Below are positions 1-5,974 of a stretch of DNA of 11,661 bases, piece after piece (within the stretch, counting starts at the first letter, position 1; each line of letters opens with the position of its first letter). The DNA is from Planctomycetota bacterium. GTDB lineage: Bacteria > Planctomycetota > Phycisphaerae > WQYP01. The stretch spans positions 1 to 11,661 of the forward strand of contig JAJZNY010000296.1 of NCBI GenBank assembly GCA_021852245.1, given 5' to 3'. The position numbers were made by a program, and so were the translations under genes. The notes beneath the pieces are model-generated. The model made no database searches and had not been told where the DNA came from. It saw only the letters and a program-made list of their open reading frames with translations.

Positions 1-2
1 GA

Positions 3-503
3 AATACTCAGAATCGGGATGAATACAACAAAACTTTCGGGGTATGCCTGGGTTTCGCGACGGTGGTAACCCAGGCGCCCGAGAAAACGCCCTTTGATCA
101 ACTATTGCAGAAAGTTCACCAGCAGCACGTGGACCAAAAGCGGAGGTCTTCACCGACAACCTCGCTGGCGGCCCTCAATTTGACCCGTTTTTTCTGGAAC
201 CTCTACAAAGAAAAACGCCACCATGCCATTTTCTTCTCCAAGAATCTGCCCTTATTGGCAGGGATATCCAATGTCAATCTTACCGATCAATGGATGTGTC
301 AATCCGGGGAGGCGGGAATGAATATCCGCGATTATTTTCGCGTTTCGCCGGTGGGCCCGCTGCTTCCGCTGGTGTGGGCAACAACCACATTTAATGATCG
401 ACTTACGATCTGCCTGACTTACCGACATACGGCAATCAATGCTGAGAAAGCGAACGCTCTGATCAATGATTTTGTGACCATGCTCCGGAGCACGTGTGCA
501 TAG
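3..503 (+). CDS. C-terminal part of a condensation/acyltransferase-like protein (5' end outside window)
   Basis: The frame is open from the first bases of the window to a TAG at 501-503, so this is the last ~166 residues of a longer protein; the GTG at 63 is only an internal candidate start. Visible are 'GVCLGFATV' at the very beginning, 'LLAGISNVNLTD' in the middle, and a C-terminal stretch 'VSPVGPLLPLVWATTTF...DRLTICLTYRHTAI' ending in an amphipathic helix. That order resembles the C-terminal half of the chloramphenicol-acetyltransferase-like fold used by NRPS condensation domains and alcohol/wax-ester acyltransferases (a GF-V strand, an SN-x-N/G strand, then a hydrophobic strand pair and a last helix). 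The catalytic HHxxxDG motif would lie in the missing N-terminal half, so activity cannot be judged. No membrane segment is visible. It could also be an inactive relative of this fold; the family call is moderate. Confidence 0.6.
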   Translation, partial: NTQNRDEYNKTFGVCLGFATVVTQAPEKTPFDQLLQKVHQQHVDQKRRSSPTTSLAALNLTRFFWNLYKEKRHHAIFFSKNLPLLAGISNVNLTDQWMCQSGEAGMNIRDYFRVSPVGPLLPLVWATTTFNDRLTICLTYRHTAINAEKANALINDFVTMLRSTCA

Positions 504-523
504 GTGATGCGGCATATATCAGA

Positions 524-547
524 CTGACCGATTAGACTGAAGGTCAG
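524..547 (+). terminator. possible weak hairpin between the acyltransferase-like gene and comF
   Basis: CTGACC (524-529) and GGTCAG (542-547) form a perfect 6-bp stem with a 12-base loop, 20 bases after the upstream stop codon. It is followed by AT-rich sequence but no T run, so it is at best a weak terminator or a processing hairpin. Confidence 0.25.
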
Positions 548-573
548 AATATTGAATATCGGGGAGATGTACG

Positions 574-1335
574 ATGAGATTACGAAATCCCGGTGGCATC
601 GGAGCAACGGGCATTTTCGATCTGCTGATGCCGCAAACCTGCTGGCTGACCGGAATCCCTCTTGCAGAAAATGATATCGCCGTTTCATCACTCATCCGGG
701 ACGAACTCGCCAGGCAGGTCCAATCGCCATATTGCCATCGCTGCGGTGCGAACCGTGCACCGGGCGCCGGTCACTGCCCGCTGTGCCCGCACAGGCGTCT
801 GGGCATAGCGGAGATCATTCGTGCCGGCGGCTACACGCACCCGTTGAAAGAGCTCATAGCAAAGTTCAAATTTGGTCGCCATTGGGCACTGGCCCCCCTG
901 CTGGCATCGCAGATGACGGAGGCGTGGGAACGGGCGGGTCAACCTCGTGTGGATGTGCTGGTACCGATACCCCTCCATTGGTGGCGGGAGTTCAGCCGCG
1001 GGTTTAATCAAGCCCGGGAATTGGCCCGATTTTTAGCGCGGCGCATGGGCACACCGTTCGTCGACGGTCTGGTGCGCCGCAAACGCACTCCACGTCAATC
1101 GTTGGCGGGGAGCGCCAATCAGCGGCGGGAAAATCTGCGTGGAGCCATCGCTTCAAAACCGCTCGACTGGTCGGGACAACACGTTTGGCTGGTTGACGAT
1201 GTATGCACAACCGGATCGACGCTTCATGCTGCGGCGACGGCATTTGCCGCCTTGCCGGCAGAATACCAGCCGGAGCGGATCAGCGCGATGGTGCTGGCGG
1301 TCACGGGCATGGAACACGGCAGCGGTACGTTGTGA
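574..1335 (+). CDS. comF: ComF family phosphoribosyltransferase
   Basis: A 253-residue ComF/GntX-type protein. In competent bacteria ComF is a cytoplasmic factor needed for handling of incoming single-stranded DNA; in most other bacteria its role is unsettled. The N-terminal part has a zinc-ribbon-like cysteine pair set (C54-x2-C57 and C68-x2-C71), although the first knuckle usual in the family is reduced to one cysteine at C23. The central part has the ComF signature 'VDVLVPIPLHWWREFSRGFN' (126-145), then 'RRKRTPRQSLAGSANQRREN' (168-187). The phosphoribosyltransferase PRPP loop is 'VWLVDDVCTTGST' (204-216) with both acidic residues present. Length is normal for the family. The ATG at 574 is chosen because GGGGAG lies at 561-566, seven bases upstream. 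It sits alone, 70 bases after the previous gene. No other competence gene is visible nearby, so a DNA-uptake role here is unproven. Confidence 0.93.
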   Translation: MRLRNPGGIGATGIFDLLMPQTCWLTGIPLAENDIAVSSLIRDELARQVQSPYCHRCGANRAPGAGHCPLCPHRRLGIAEIIRAGGYTHPLKELIAKFKFGRHWALAPLLASQMTEAWERAGQPRVDVLVPIPLHWWREFSRGFNQARELARFLARRMGTPFVDGLVRRKRTPRQSLAGSANQRRENLRGAIASKPLDWSGQHVWLVDDVCTTGSTLHAAATAFAALPAEYQPERISAMVLAVTGMEHGSGTL

Positions 1336-1655
1336 TTGGCGGCGCGAGCGCCTTTCCTCATGAATAAAGTAACCCCGCCAAAAGGAGAGCGGCGGCCTCT
1401 ATGGTGAATCATCGTTTCACGGCAAGCGACAGCGTAGTTCGCAGGGCCGGCGGGCCGGCTGCGGCGGCAGAAGGGGGAAAGTAGAAAATGGACAGGTGAG
1501 CACGCATGGAGCCGCGATTCGCGCGGCGGGTTTCGCATTCCGCCGCCGGACAACATCCATCCGCAGCATCTACAGGTGGCTTTCCCCAGTATTCCCCAGT
1601 ATCCATGGACGCGGGAGGGGCGTCATTTTCACCGCAGGAGACCCGGCGGCCACAA
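1336..1655. other. gene-free convergent gap with short repeats and hairpins
   Basis: About 320 bases between comF (+) and the last gene of the minus-strand island. No frame has a good ribosome binding site or recognisable protein. Visible structure: GGCG/CGCC with a 4-base loop at 1341-1352 just after the comF stop, followed by TTTCCTC (weak terminator candidate); CCGCC...GGCGG around 1377-1397; a direct duplication of GGGCCGGC at 1444-1459; a perfect 7-bp stem GCGGCGG/CCGCCGC (1523-1529 with 1540-1546, 10-base loop); and a perfect 10-base tandem duplication TTCCCCAGTA at 1582-1601. A structured RNA is possible but none of the common bacterial classes is recognisable. Confidence 0.4.
1582..1601. 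repeat. 10-bp perfect tandem duplication
   Basis: TTCCCCAGTA occurs twice back to back. It lies in the gene-free gap downstream of the minus-strand island. It may be a replication-slippage duplication or the footprint of an insertion; nothing next to it looks like a mobile element. Confidence 0.7.
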
Positions 1656-2096
1656 TCAGATCAGCGAAAAATGCGGCGTGAAAAGCATAACGCCAGCGAT
1701 AAACATCAGGTTTAGAGCGGCACACGCTTGTGCCGTTCGCCTCAAGGCGAGGAAGCCTGAGGCCCGCCCCGGCAACACCGCCCTGCAGCGGAGGAACTCG
1801 GCTCCGACCGCAATGCCCAGGTCAATGGCAAGTGCGGTGTAAGTCGGAACGGTAACGTACGTCCAAAAATAAGGTCGTGTCAGGCCGATGTAATGCGGCG
1901 CGCCCCAGAGTAGCGATGAAAGGCCCTGATTGCGCGGTAAGGAGTGCCAAACTACCAGCCCCTCCTCAATAAGCAATACGCCGTTTACAAGCAGTAGGCC
2001 GAAGGCTGTGGCGGCTCCAAAGTTCCCTTGGGTGTTTTGTTCTCGGTCCATAGTCCTTCCGATCTGTCCGCGGCGAGACACCAATCCCGCGCTCAT
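1656..2096 (-). CDS. small multi-pass membrane protein (module copy 2, second membrane gene)
   Basis: A 146-residue hydrophobic protein of no recognised family. Likely membrane segments are about 28-50, 77-100 and 122-141, with a short basic N-terminus. Between the first two segments is a motif W64-G65 ... P75-x2-W78-x-Y80-V81. The same motif with one residue difference in spacing appears in the membrane protein at 2875-3336 (W56-G57 ... P68-x2-W71-x-Y73-V74), suggesting distant paralogy. The ATG at 2096 overlaps the stop of the preceding gene as ATGA, so the two are very likely translationally coupled. A second in-frame ATG (residue 16) is possible. It is the last gene of the minus-strand island. 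The role is unknown; small membrane proteins behind RHS tips may be immunity or anchoring proteins, but nothing in this sequence proves that. Confidence 0.7.
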   Translation of the reverse strand: MSAGLVSRRGQIGRTMDREQNTQGNFGAATAFGLLLVNGVLLIEEGLVVWHSLPRNQGLSSLLWGAPHYIGLTRPYFWTYVTVPTYTALAIDLGIAVGAEFLRCRAVLPGRASGFLALRRTAQACAALNLMFIAGVMLFTPHFSLI

Positions 2097-2551
2097 TCCG
2101 TGGCCCTCGAGAAGTGAATGGTGAGCACCAAGGTTCCAAGGAGAAAAAGGAACGCCGAGAGCGACACGACGAGGCGCCAGCCTCTCCGGTCACGGCTGCC
2201 GGCCGGGGGCCAGGTCGGCACGAAAAATATCAGGCCGAGGCCGCCTGCGAGGAAACACGCTATGAGCACCGGGCTGTGCTTACCACCCAAATACCGATTG
2301 AAATAATAATTGGCACGCCATTCCTTCGCGGGGTGCCCCGGCCAGGCCAGTTGCCCGGCCGGAAAAAAAAAGACCAGGACGTAGCTCAGAAAACACGTAA
2401 TCTCGACCACCGCCCAAAGGTGCCGGAAGCCCCTCCAGCCGGGCGTCCTGGCCAGCGCGCCTGGCGCAGGAGTACCTTGGCCCGTTGCGGCCTCCACGAG
2501 GGCTTCCTCGCCCGCGTGGCGATCGCCCTTATCCGTGTGTGCGTCTGCCAT
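2093..2551 (-). CDS. small three-TM membrane protein (module copy 2, first membrane gene)
   Basis: A 152-residue protein with a 43-residue polar N-terminal region and three predicted membrane helices at about 44-63, 94-113 and 125-146. The start at 2551 is preferred over an in-frame ATG 21 bases upstream because GGAGG (2557-2561 on this strand) lies five bases before it. The first helix contains FLSYV (54-58) followed by three Phe codons in a run of nine T. Compared with the membrane protein at 3386-3826 it shares FL-x-YV in helix 1 and a similar helix 3 (AFLFLLGTLVLT against AFALLLAVLRVS), so the two may be diverged paralogs in equivalent positions of a repeated module. The stop overlaps the next start by four bases (ATGA). 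Function unknown. Confidence 0.72.
   Translation of the reverse strand: MADAHTDKGDRHAGEEALVEAATGQGTPAPGALARTPGWRGFRHLWAVVEITCFLSYVLVFFFPAGQLAWPGHPAKEWRANYYFNRYLGGKHSPVLIACFLAGGLGLIFFVPTWPPAGSRDRRGWRLVVSLSAFLFLLGTLVLTIHFSRATE
2363..2371 (-). repeat. nine-base T tract inside coding sequence
   Basis: Nine A on the + strand, read as TTT TTT TTT (Phe-Phe-Phe) in the first membrane helix of the gene at 2093-2551. A length change by one base would truncate this protein and could break coupling to the next gene, so it is a candidate slippage site. Confidence 0.6.
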
Positions 2552-2779
2552 ATAAACCTCCACCGATCGCATCTATTCCCGATCCAAATCCGTGGTCGGC
2601 ACATCCCGGAACCGATGTGCGGGTCGCGATTCCGCCAAGCCCGCACCGGACGAGCCCGACATTTTGCTGCTTCACCGGCGATCCACCGTGCCCTGTGTCA
2701 CTGGCCAGCGGCACTCGAAATGGGCCCAAAGGCTCGTTGTCTTGCCTTCCGAGGTTAATATTTCAGCAATGGCGATCAT
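2552..2779 (-). pseudogene. probable frameshifted and truncated remnant of soluble gene X
   Basis: An ATG at 2779 sits at exactly the same place in leader A as the start of gene X (4221) sits in leader B, with the same TTTTGAGG binding site seven bases before it. The frame closes after 35 codons at 2672. Reading across frames gives similarity to X: the first ~16 codons, then a +1 frame with VPLASD and SPVKQQNVG (X has CPLGAD and VPCRIENVS), then the third frame with RDPHIGSG (X has SDPNVWYG). This would be two frameshifts, with the 3' end lost before the next gene starts at 2551. The match is by eye and weak at the protein level; the leader identity is the stronger support. The 35-codon reading frame might instead be a genuine short leader peptide. 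Confidence 0.4.
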
Positions 2780-2827
2780 AACACGGCCTCAAAATGGAAC
2801 TCTCCTCGGGATCATAACACGCCGGGC
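2777..2827 (-). repeat. leader repeat, copy A
   Basis: This segment aligns without gaps to 4219-4269 with 41 of 51 identical positions. Both copies run from GCCCGGCG through GTTAT and CCATTTTGAGGC to a terminal GTTATG start codon. The most conserved part is the ribosome binding site block TTTTGAGGC. Weaker similarity seems to extend about 50 bases further upstream in both copies (CACGT..., CGCTT-CC). It places a common translation-initiation leader in front of the first gene of each module copy. Confidence 0.75.
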
Positions 2828-2848
2828 GAAGGCCGGTAAGCGCCCGGC
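2821..2848. terminator. GC-rich hairpin at the head of leader A
   Basis: GCCGGGCG (2821-2828) and CGCCCGGC (2841-2848) form a perfect 8-bp stem with a 12-base loop, between the stop at 2875 and the ATG at 2779 on the minus strand. No T run follows, so it may be an attenuator or mRNA-stability hairpin rather than a true terminator. Leader B has a hairpin at the same place with a different stem. Confidence 0.35.
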
Positions 2849-2874
2849 GACGTGCGCCGGTGGGCCCGGCTGCG

Positions 2875-3336
2875 CTACAGATAAAGAAACATTACCCCTT
2901 GGCTATAGACACCCATGGGATGGTGGAGGCCCAATGCCGTAAGGACCCCGCCACCGACGACTCCCACCACTACAATTGCCACCGCCCACTTGACGAGGTT
3001 GAGGCAAATCCGGCCTTCCTCCACGCAGATATCTTTTCGCCCCAGCGCCAACCTGATTCTCCTGTGCTCGCTGAAGGCGAGCCAAAGCGGTACCACACAT
3101 CCCAGGTGCAGCACCACGTACATCCAGAGCCCGGGCCACCAGGGTGGCGCCGCCCACTTCACGTGGCCCCAGAACGAGAGTGAACACAGGAAAAGTATCT
3201 GCGGGAAGGCGGCGAGAACCGCACCACCGGGGATCACGAACGGCAGCGCCAGCAGGAGCGCGAAGGCCGACCTGAACCATTGTTGGCTGGAGGCGCGGTA
3301 GATACCGGTTACACCGTTCTGCTGTTCATTGCGCAT
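2875..3336 (-). CDS. small multi-pass membrane protein (module copy 1, second membrane gene)
   Basis: A 153-residue hydrophobic protein of no recognised family. Hydrophobic stretches are at about 22-55 (long enough for two helices), 70-88 and 112-136, with a charged loop of about 25 residues (89-111, EHRRIRLALGRKD) that probably faces the cytoplasm. W56-G57 and P68-x2-W71-x-Y73-V74 recur in the membrane protein at 1656-2096. The ATG at 3336 is chosen because TTTTGAGG ends six bases upstream; the frame is open further upstream to 3444 but that would overlap the previous gene and lacks a binding site. It follows the gene ending at 3386 after 49 bases containing a small hairpin (stem 3357-3361 with 3380-3384). 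Function unknown. Confidence 0.7.
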   Translation of the reverse strand: MRNEQQNGVTGIYRASSQQWFRSAFALLLALPFVIPGGAVLAAFPQILFLCSLSFWGHVKWAAPPWWPGLWMYVVLHLGCVVPLWLAFSEHRRIRLALGRKDICVEEGRICLNLVKWAVAIVVVGVVGGGVLTALGLHHPMGVYSQGVMFLYL

Positions 3337-3385
3337 GCGAAACCTCAAAAGCTGCCGGCGATGTCGCGGCCCAGCAGCGTCGCCG

Positions 3386-3826
3386 CTAAAACAGTATGGC
3401 GAAATCGCTCCAAAGGAGCAGTTGGGATACCCTGAGCACCGCAAGAAGGAGTGCGAACGCGCAGGCGATCCACGCCCACATCAGGAATCGCTGGCCGCCC
3501 GATCCGGAAATACGCTCGCCGTAACGGCGTATCCGCGCCATCGCCAGCACGGCGAAGGGTATGCTCAACGTCGTGAACGGGAACAAATACCAAAACCACT
3601 GCAGATTGAGCAGTAATTCCCAACCATTCTGCGGGCTGGATTGCGCTTCCATAATTACGTGGCGGAAGATGGGAATGTTTCTGAACCAGTAAAATATCAA
3701 GACGTTGTATGGGACGTAGCCAAGGAAGCCGAGAAAAAACGCGACGGATGCGGGCCACCCGACCCGCACGCGAAGGCGCGGAAGGCTCAGCCCCTTATCC
3801 AGCGTAGATGGCCCCGTCTTGGTCAT
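3386..3826 (-). CDS. small three-TM membrane protein (module copy 1, first membrane gene)
   Basis: A 146-residue protein with a basic N-terminal tail and three likely membrane helices at about 25-48, 74-97 and 113-137. Many aromatic residues lie in helix 1 and at the start of helix 2 (WFWYLFPF, 77-84). The start is placed at the ATG at 3826, which overlaps the stop of gene X as ATGA, rather than at the far upstream candidate at 3889 inside X. The gene is therefore probably translated by coupling with X, suggesting the two products are needed together. Shared features with the membrane protein at 2093-2551 are FL-x-YV in helix 1 and the pattern of helix 3. No known family; it could be an inner-membrane partner or immunity protein for a product of the island. 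Confidence 0.72.
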   Translation of the reverse strand: MTKTGPSTLDKGLSLPRLRVRVGWPASVAFFLGFLGYVPYNVLIFYWFRNIPIFRHVIMEAQSSPQNGWELLLNLQWFWYLFPFTTLSIPFAVLAMARIRRYGERISGSGGQRFLMWAWIACAFALLLAVLRVSQLLLWSDFAILF

Positions 3827-4221
3827 CCCTGCACCCCGAGGCCGGTTGCCGGGATGGAAACCCACGGCGACAGGGAGCCAAGGTCCCATATTGACGGCCC
3901 GGCGTCGGGCGACTCCGCTTGATAGACCAGCTGGCCATCCACGTAGCCCTCGAAGTCTGGGAATGCCGTATGCTTCCCGGAGAGTGTCACGTTCACATAG
4001 TTGGCGTTTGCTCGTTTGAAGTCAAAAGTGACTTTGTACTCGATCGGTGGGCCATACCACACATTCGGATCGCTTGCGTAGACGGCAAAAAGAATGCGAG
4101 ATTCCGATGACGAGACGTTTTCAATTCTGCAGGGCACGGCTACGTCGGCGCCGAGCGGGCAAGGAATCCCGCCAGCTGCGGTGCTTCGGTCCCCCATTGA
4201 TGCTACATTAAATGTGGCCAT
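3823..4221 (-). CDS. soluble protein X, unknown function (module copy 1)
   Basis: A 132-residue protein without signal peptide or membrane helix. Composition and alternation (KVTFDFK, YVNVTL, EGYVDGQLVYQ) suggest mainly beta strands. Two cysteines lie at 21 and 31. I do not recognise the family; no catalytic motif stands out. The start at 4221 is supported by TTTTGAGG seven bases upstream within leader B. The stop overlaps the start of the membrane protein at 3826 by four bases. A probable decayed copy lies at 2552-2779 behind leader A. As a guess from context it could be a partner or binding domain for the coupled membrane protein, or a tail domain once joined to an RHS protein; neither is shown by the sequence. 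Confidence 0.65.
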   Translation of the reverse strand: MATFNVASMGDRSTAAGGIPCPLGADVAVPCRIENVSSSESRILFAVYASDPNVWYGPPIEYKVTFDFKRANANYVNVTLSGKHTAFPDFEGYVDGQLVYQAESPDAGPSIWDLGSLSPWVSIPATGLGVQG

Positions 4222-4269
4222 AACCCAGCCTCAAAATGGAATTCTTGCCGGAACGATAACGCGCCGGGC
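4219..4269 (-). repeat. leader repeat, copy B
   Basis: Second copy of the 51-base leader (41/51 identical to 2777-2827, same strand, no gaps), ending on the ATG of gene X. At its head CGCGCC (4260-4265) and GGCGCG (4271-4276) form a perfect 6-bp stem with a 5-base loop. The sequence of this stem differs from the one in copy A but the position relative to the ribosome binding site is similar. Confidence 0.75.
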
Positions 4270-4622
4270 TGGCGCGGGAAAGCGGCTGCGGCACGTGGTT
4301 GCCGCACCATCGGGCCCCGCGCCGGCGGGGTAAACTTCCTGCCTCGCCAATCCATCGATCTGTTCCTGCAAATCCGGTCGGCAGATCGGAACCTACACGA
4401 CCCAATAATCCCGCCAGATGTGGTTCGCCCCGCTAATCCGGTCCACAGCATCTGTCGGCAGTTCTAAAGTTCGCCTCAATCTTGGCGCCGGCCCCGCTGG
4501 ACCCGGGCTTTCGCCAACCTTCCGGCTTTCCACCGGTCGCCAGGACGTCGTCCGGCCACCCGCTGGTCCCGAGCATCTGCCCCACGCCCCCTCAAACGCA
4601 ATCGTGCGAAGCCGGTGACCGC
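4270..4622. other. gap inside the island with no convincing gene
   Basis: About 350 bases between the anchored protein and leader B. On the minus strand there is a 47-codon frame at 4433-4576 (begins MLGTSGWPDD, contains KPGSSGAGAKIEANF) preceded by GAGGGGG at a long distance. An overlapping frame ends in 'AVDRISGANHIWRDYWVV' at 4393. Neither has a recognised domain. The region may be the remains of another cargo gene or a long untranslated leader. Confidence 0.35.
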
Positions 4623-5360
4623 TTAGACACCGAGACTCGTCCTCCTTCTCAGGTAAAAGGAGTAAACCACGATAAAGGTGATCCAACCTACGAATTCCAC
4701 CCCACCGACGATGTCGTTGATCGCAAGGGAGTTGTTGCTTACTGTGGTTTCAATGACTTGCCGCAGGCGCGTTACAGTGAAGTCTTTATACACCGGGCGC
4801 ACGTGCCCCGGAGCAAAGCGCATCGCCGCGAACTGATATGTGCTGGTTCGCCTCTCTGGCGTCTTTGTTGTATAAGTCCTGTAAATCCAACCCGATTCCG
4901 TGGTGTGGGCCGGACCGTCCTGGGCGTAGGTGCGTGATACGAGTTGCGGACCGCCGAGCGCGATCCAGCAGGGCGGCAGCATCTTCTGCGCCGCCGCCAT
5001 TGTGAGCCTCGCCCCCTGCGTATCCACATTCCCGACCGGCAGAGGGACGGCAGCGGCAGCATCCCATTTGGCGGTTTGCCGCGCCGTGCATGCCACGATC
5101 ACCCCGTTCGACAACCACTCGGCACCCAGCATTAAAGGTATGGGCTTTCCACCGGGTACCCAATCCCTCAGGCAACGGCCCACGGTGGGGCCGTTGCCAA
5201 GTTTGACGGAAATTGTCCGCACGAGGCCTTGGACACGACCTGAGGTCGGACCGGCGGCGAATGTCAAGCCAACACCACCCCCCAGCGGCGAAAATATTGT
5301 ACAGATGAGGATGCCTGTGAGAGCGTAGCCCCGCCGCGTCCCAGACCCGAAGCGCCTCAT
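4623..5360 (-). CDS. secreted or membrane-anchored protein of unknown function
   Basis: About 245 residues. The N-terminus is a clear export signal: basic MRRFGSGTRRG, a hydrophobic core ALTGILICTIF, then small residues ending LTFAA, where cleavage could occur. A second hydrophobic stretch near the C-terminus (about 214-236, VEFVGWITFIVVYSFYL) followed by RRR is a stop-transfer anchor with a positive tail. The protein is therefore predicted to expose its ~170-residue middle part outside the cytoplasmic membrane. Cysteines occur in GRCLRDW, IVACTARQ and PPCWIALG. No family is recognised. The frame is open back to 5750, but that part overlaps the RHS tip and is a shadow. A GTG at 5381 with AGGAAAAGG upstream is an equally good start (252 residues). 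It follows the RHS tip stop by 30-50 bases and is probably co-transcribed. Confidence 0.6.
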   Translation of the reverse strand: MRRFGSGTRRGYALTGILICTIFSPLGGGVGLTFAAGPTSGRVQGLVRTISVKLGNGPTVGRCLRDWVPGGKPIPLMLGAEWLSNGVIVACTARQTAKWDAAAAVPLPVGNVDTQGARLTMAAAQKMLPPCWIALGGPQLVSRTYAQDGPAHTTESGWIYRTYTTKTPERRTSTYQFAAMRFAPGHVRPVYKDFTVTRLRQVIETTVSNNSLAINDIVGGVEFVGWITFIVVYSFYLRRRTSLGV

Positions 5361-5412
5361 CCGCCGCTGCCTAATTTCCACCCTATGGCCTTTTCCTGGA
5401 AGGTGTCGGAAA

Positions 5413-5868
5413 TCATTCACCGCCGCTCTCCTTAACAGGTCCGCGTGTCGCGCGGGGCAATTCGACAGAAAATCGGTGGTCCCGCCCCAACTGTGGGCCA
5501 AGGACGAATCCGCCATGATGTGGCGAGGCGTGCTCAGCAACGGCTCCGATTCCGAAGGCAACATATCCCGCGGCACCGGCGGGCGTGCTGCCCACGTTGG
5601 AGGTCCAACCCCAGAAGCGCCACTTCGGATCGGCCTTAGCCATGGGTCTGCGCACCACGAACTGGTAGGCGTTCGACCCATTGATACACTGGGCCGGGTC
5701 CTGCTCCATCCACCGGCCGAGGCTCGGCGAGTAATCGCGGTTGCGTTCATAATACAGCCCCGTCACCGCATCCAGCGTCATCCCCTGATACAGATGATTC
5801 GCCAGCAGTTGCGCGCGGCGGCGGCCCGTTTCCAGGCTGAGCATTAATTTCTCATCGGTGGCGACCAT
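5413..5868 (-). CDS. orphan RHS repeat core tip with short variable tail
   Basis: A 151-residue protein that contains only the C-terminal end of an RHS/YD-repeat protein. Residues 27-80 carry the RHS core signature: YQGMTLDAVTGLYYERNRDY (27-46), SLGRWMEQDPAQ (49-60), then NAYQFV and a degenerate P-x3-ADP (75-81) where most relatives have N-P-x-G-x3-D-P. The following ~70 residues are the variable part, with a Gly/Ala-rich hydrophobic stretch (STPAGAAGYVAFGIGAVAEHA begins at residue 94) and no known toxin motif. Complete RHS proteins are usually over 1000 residues; here an in-frame TGA at 5884-5886 lies just upstream and no RHS sequence follows in any frame. It is therefore a truncated gene or a displaced tip cassette. 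Relatives are polymorphic-toxin or surface proteins. Whether the fragment is expressed is unknown; the GGGG before the ATG is a weak binding site. Confidence 0.8.
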   Translation of the reverse strand: MVATDEKLMLSLETGRRRAQLLANHLYQGMTLDAVTGLYYERNRDYSPSLGRWMEQDPAQCINGSNAYQFVVRRPMAKADPKWRFWGWTSNVGSTPAGAAGYVAFGIGAVAEHASPHHGGFVLGPQLGRDHRFSVELPRATRGPVKESGGE

Positions 5869-5974
5869 CGGAACCCCAACATTTCAATTTCCACTGCGGA
5901 AAATACCACGCGGGGCAGACCGGAGCAAATGGCGAGTAACGCAATGACGGAGGATGCAAAACGTTGAAGGCTCG

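Noticed and set aside
2114..2758. 214-codon open frame on the + strand
   Set aside because: It is antisense to the coupled membrane gene with a strong binding site, is rich in Arg/Pro and has no domain; a GC-rich shadow.
2777..4269. Leader repeats as integron attC sites
   Set aside because: The GTTAT elements do not fit the GTTRRRY / RYYYAAC core pair, there is no paired inner core, and no integrase is present.
5361..5750. Upstream extension of the anchored protein's frame (130 extra residues)
   Set aside because: It overlaps the RHS tip on the same strand in another frame, has biased Arg/Pro/Ser composition and precedes a clear signal peptide, so it is a shadow frame.
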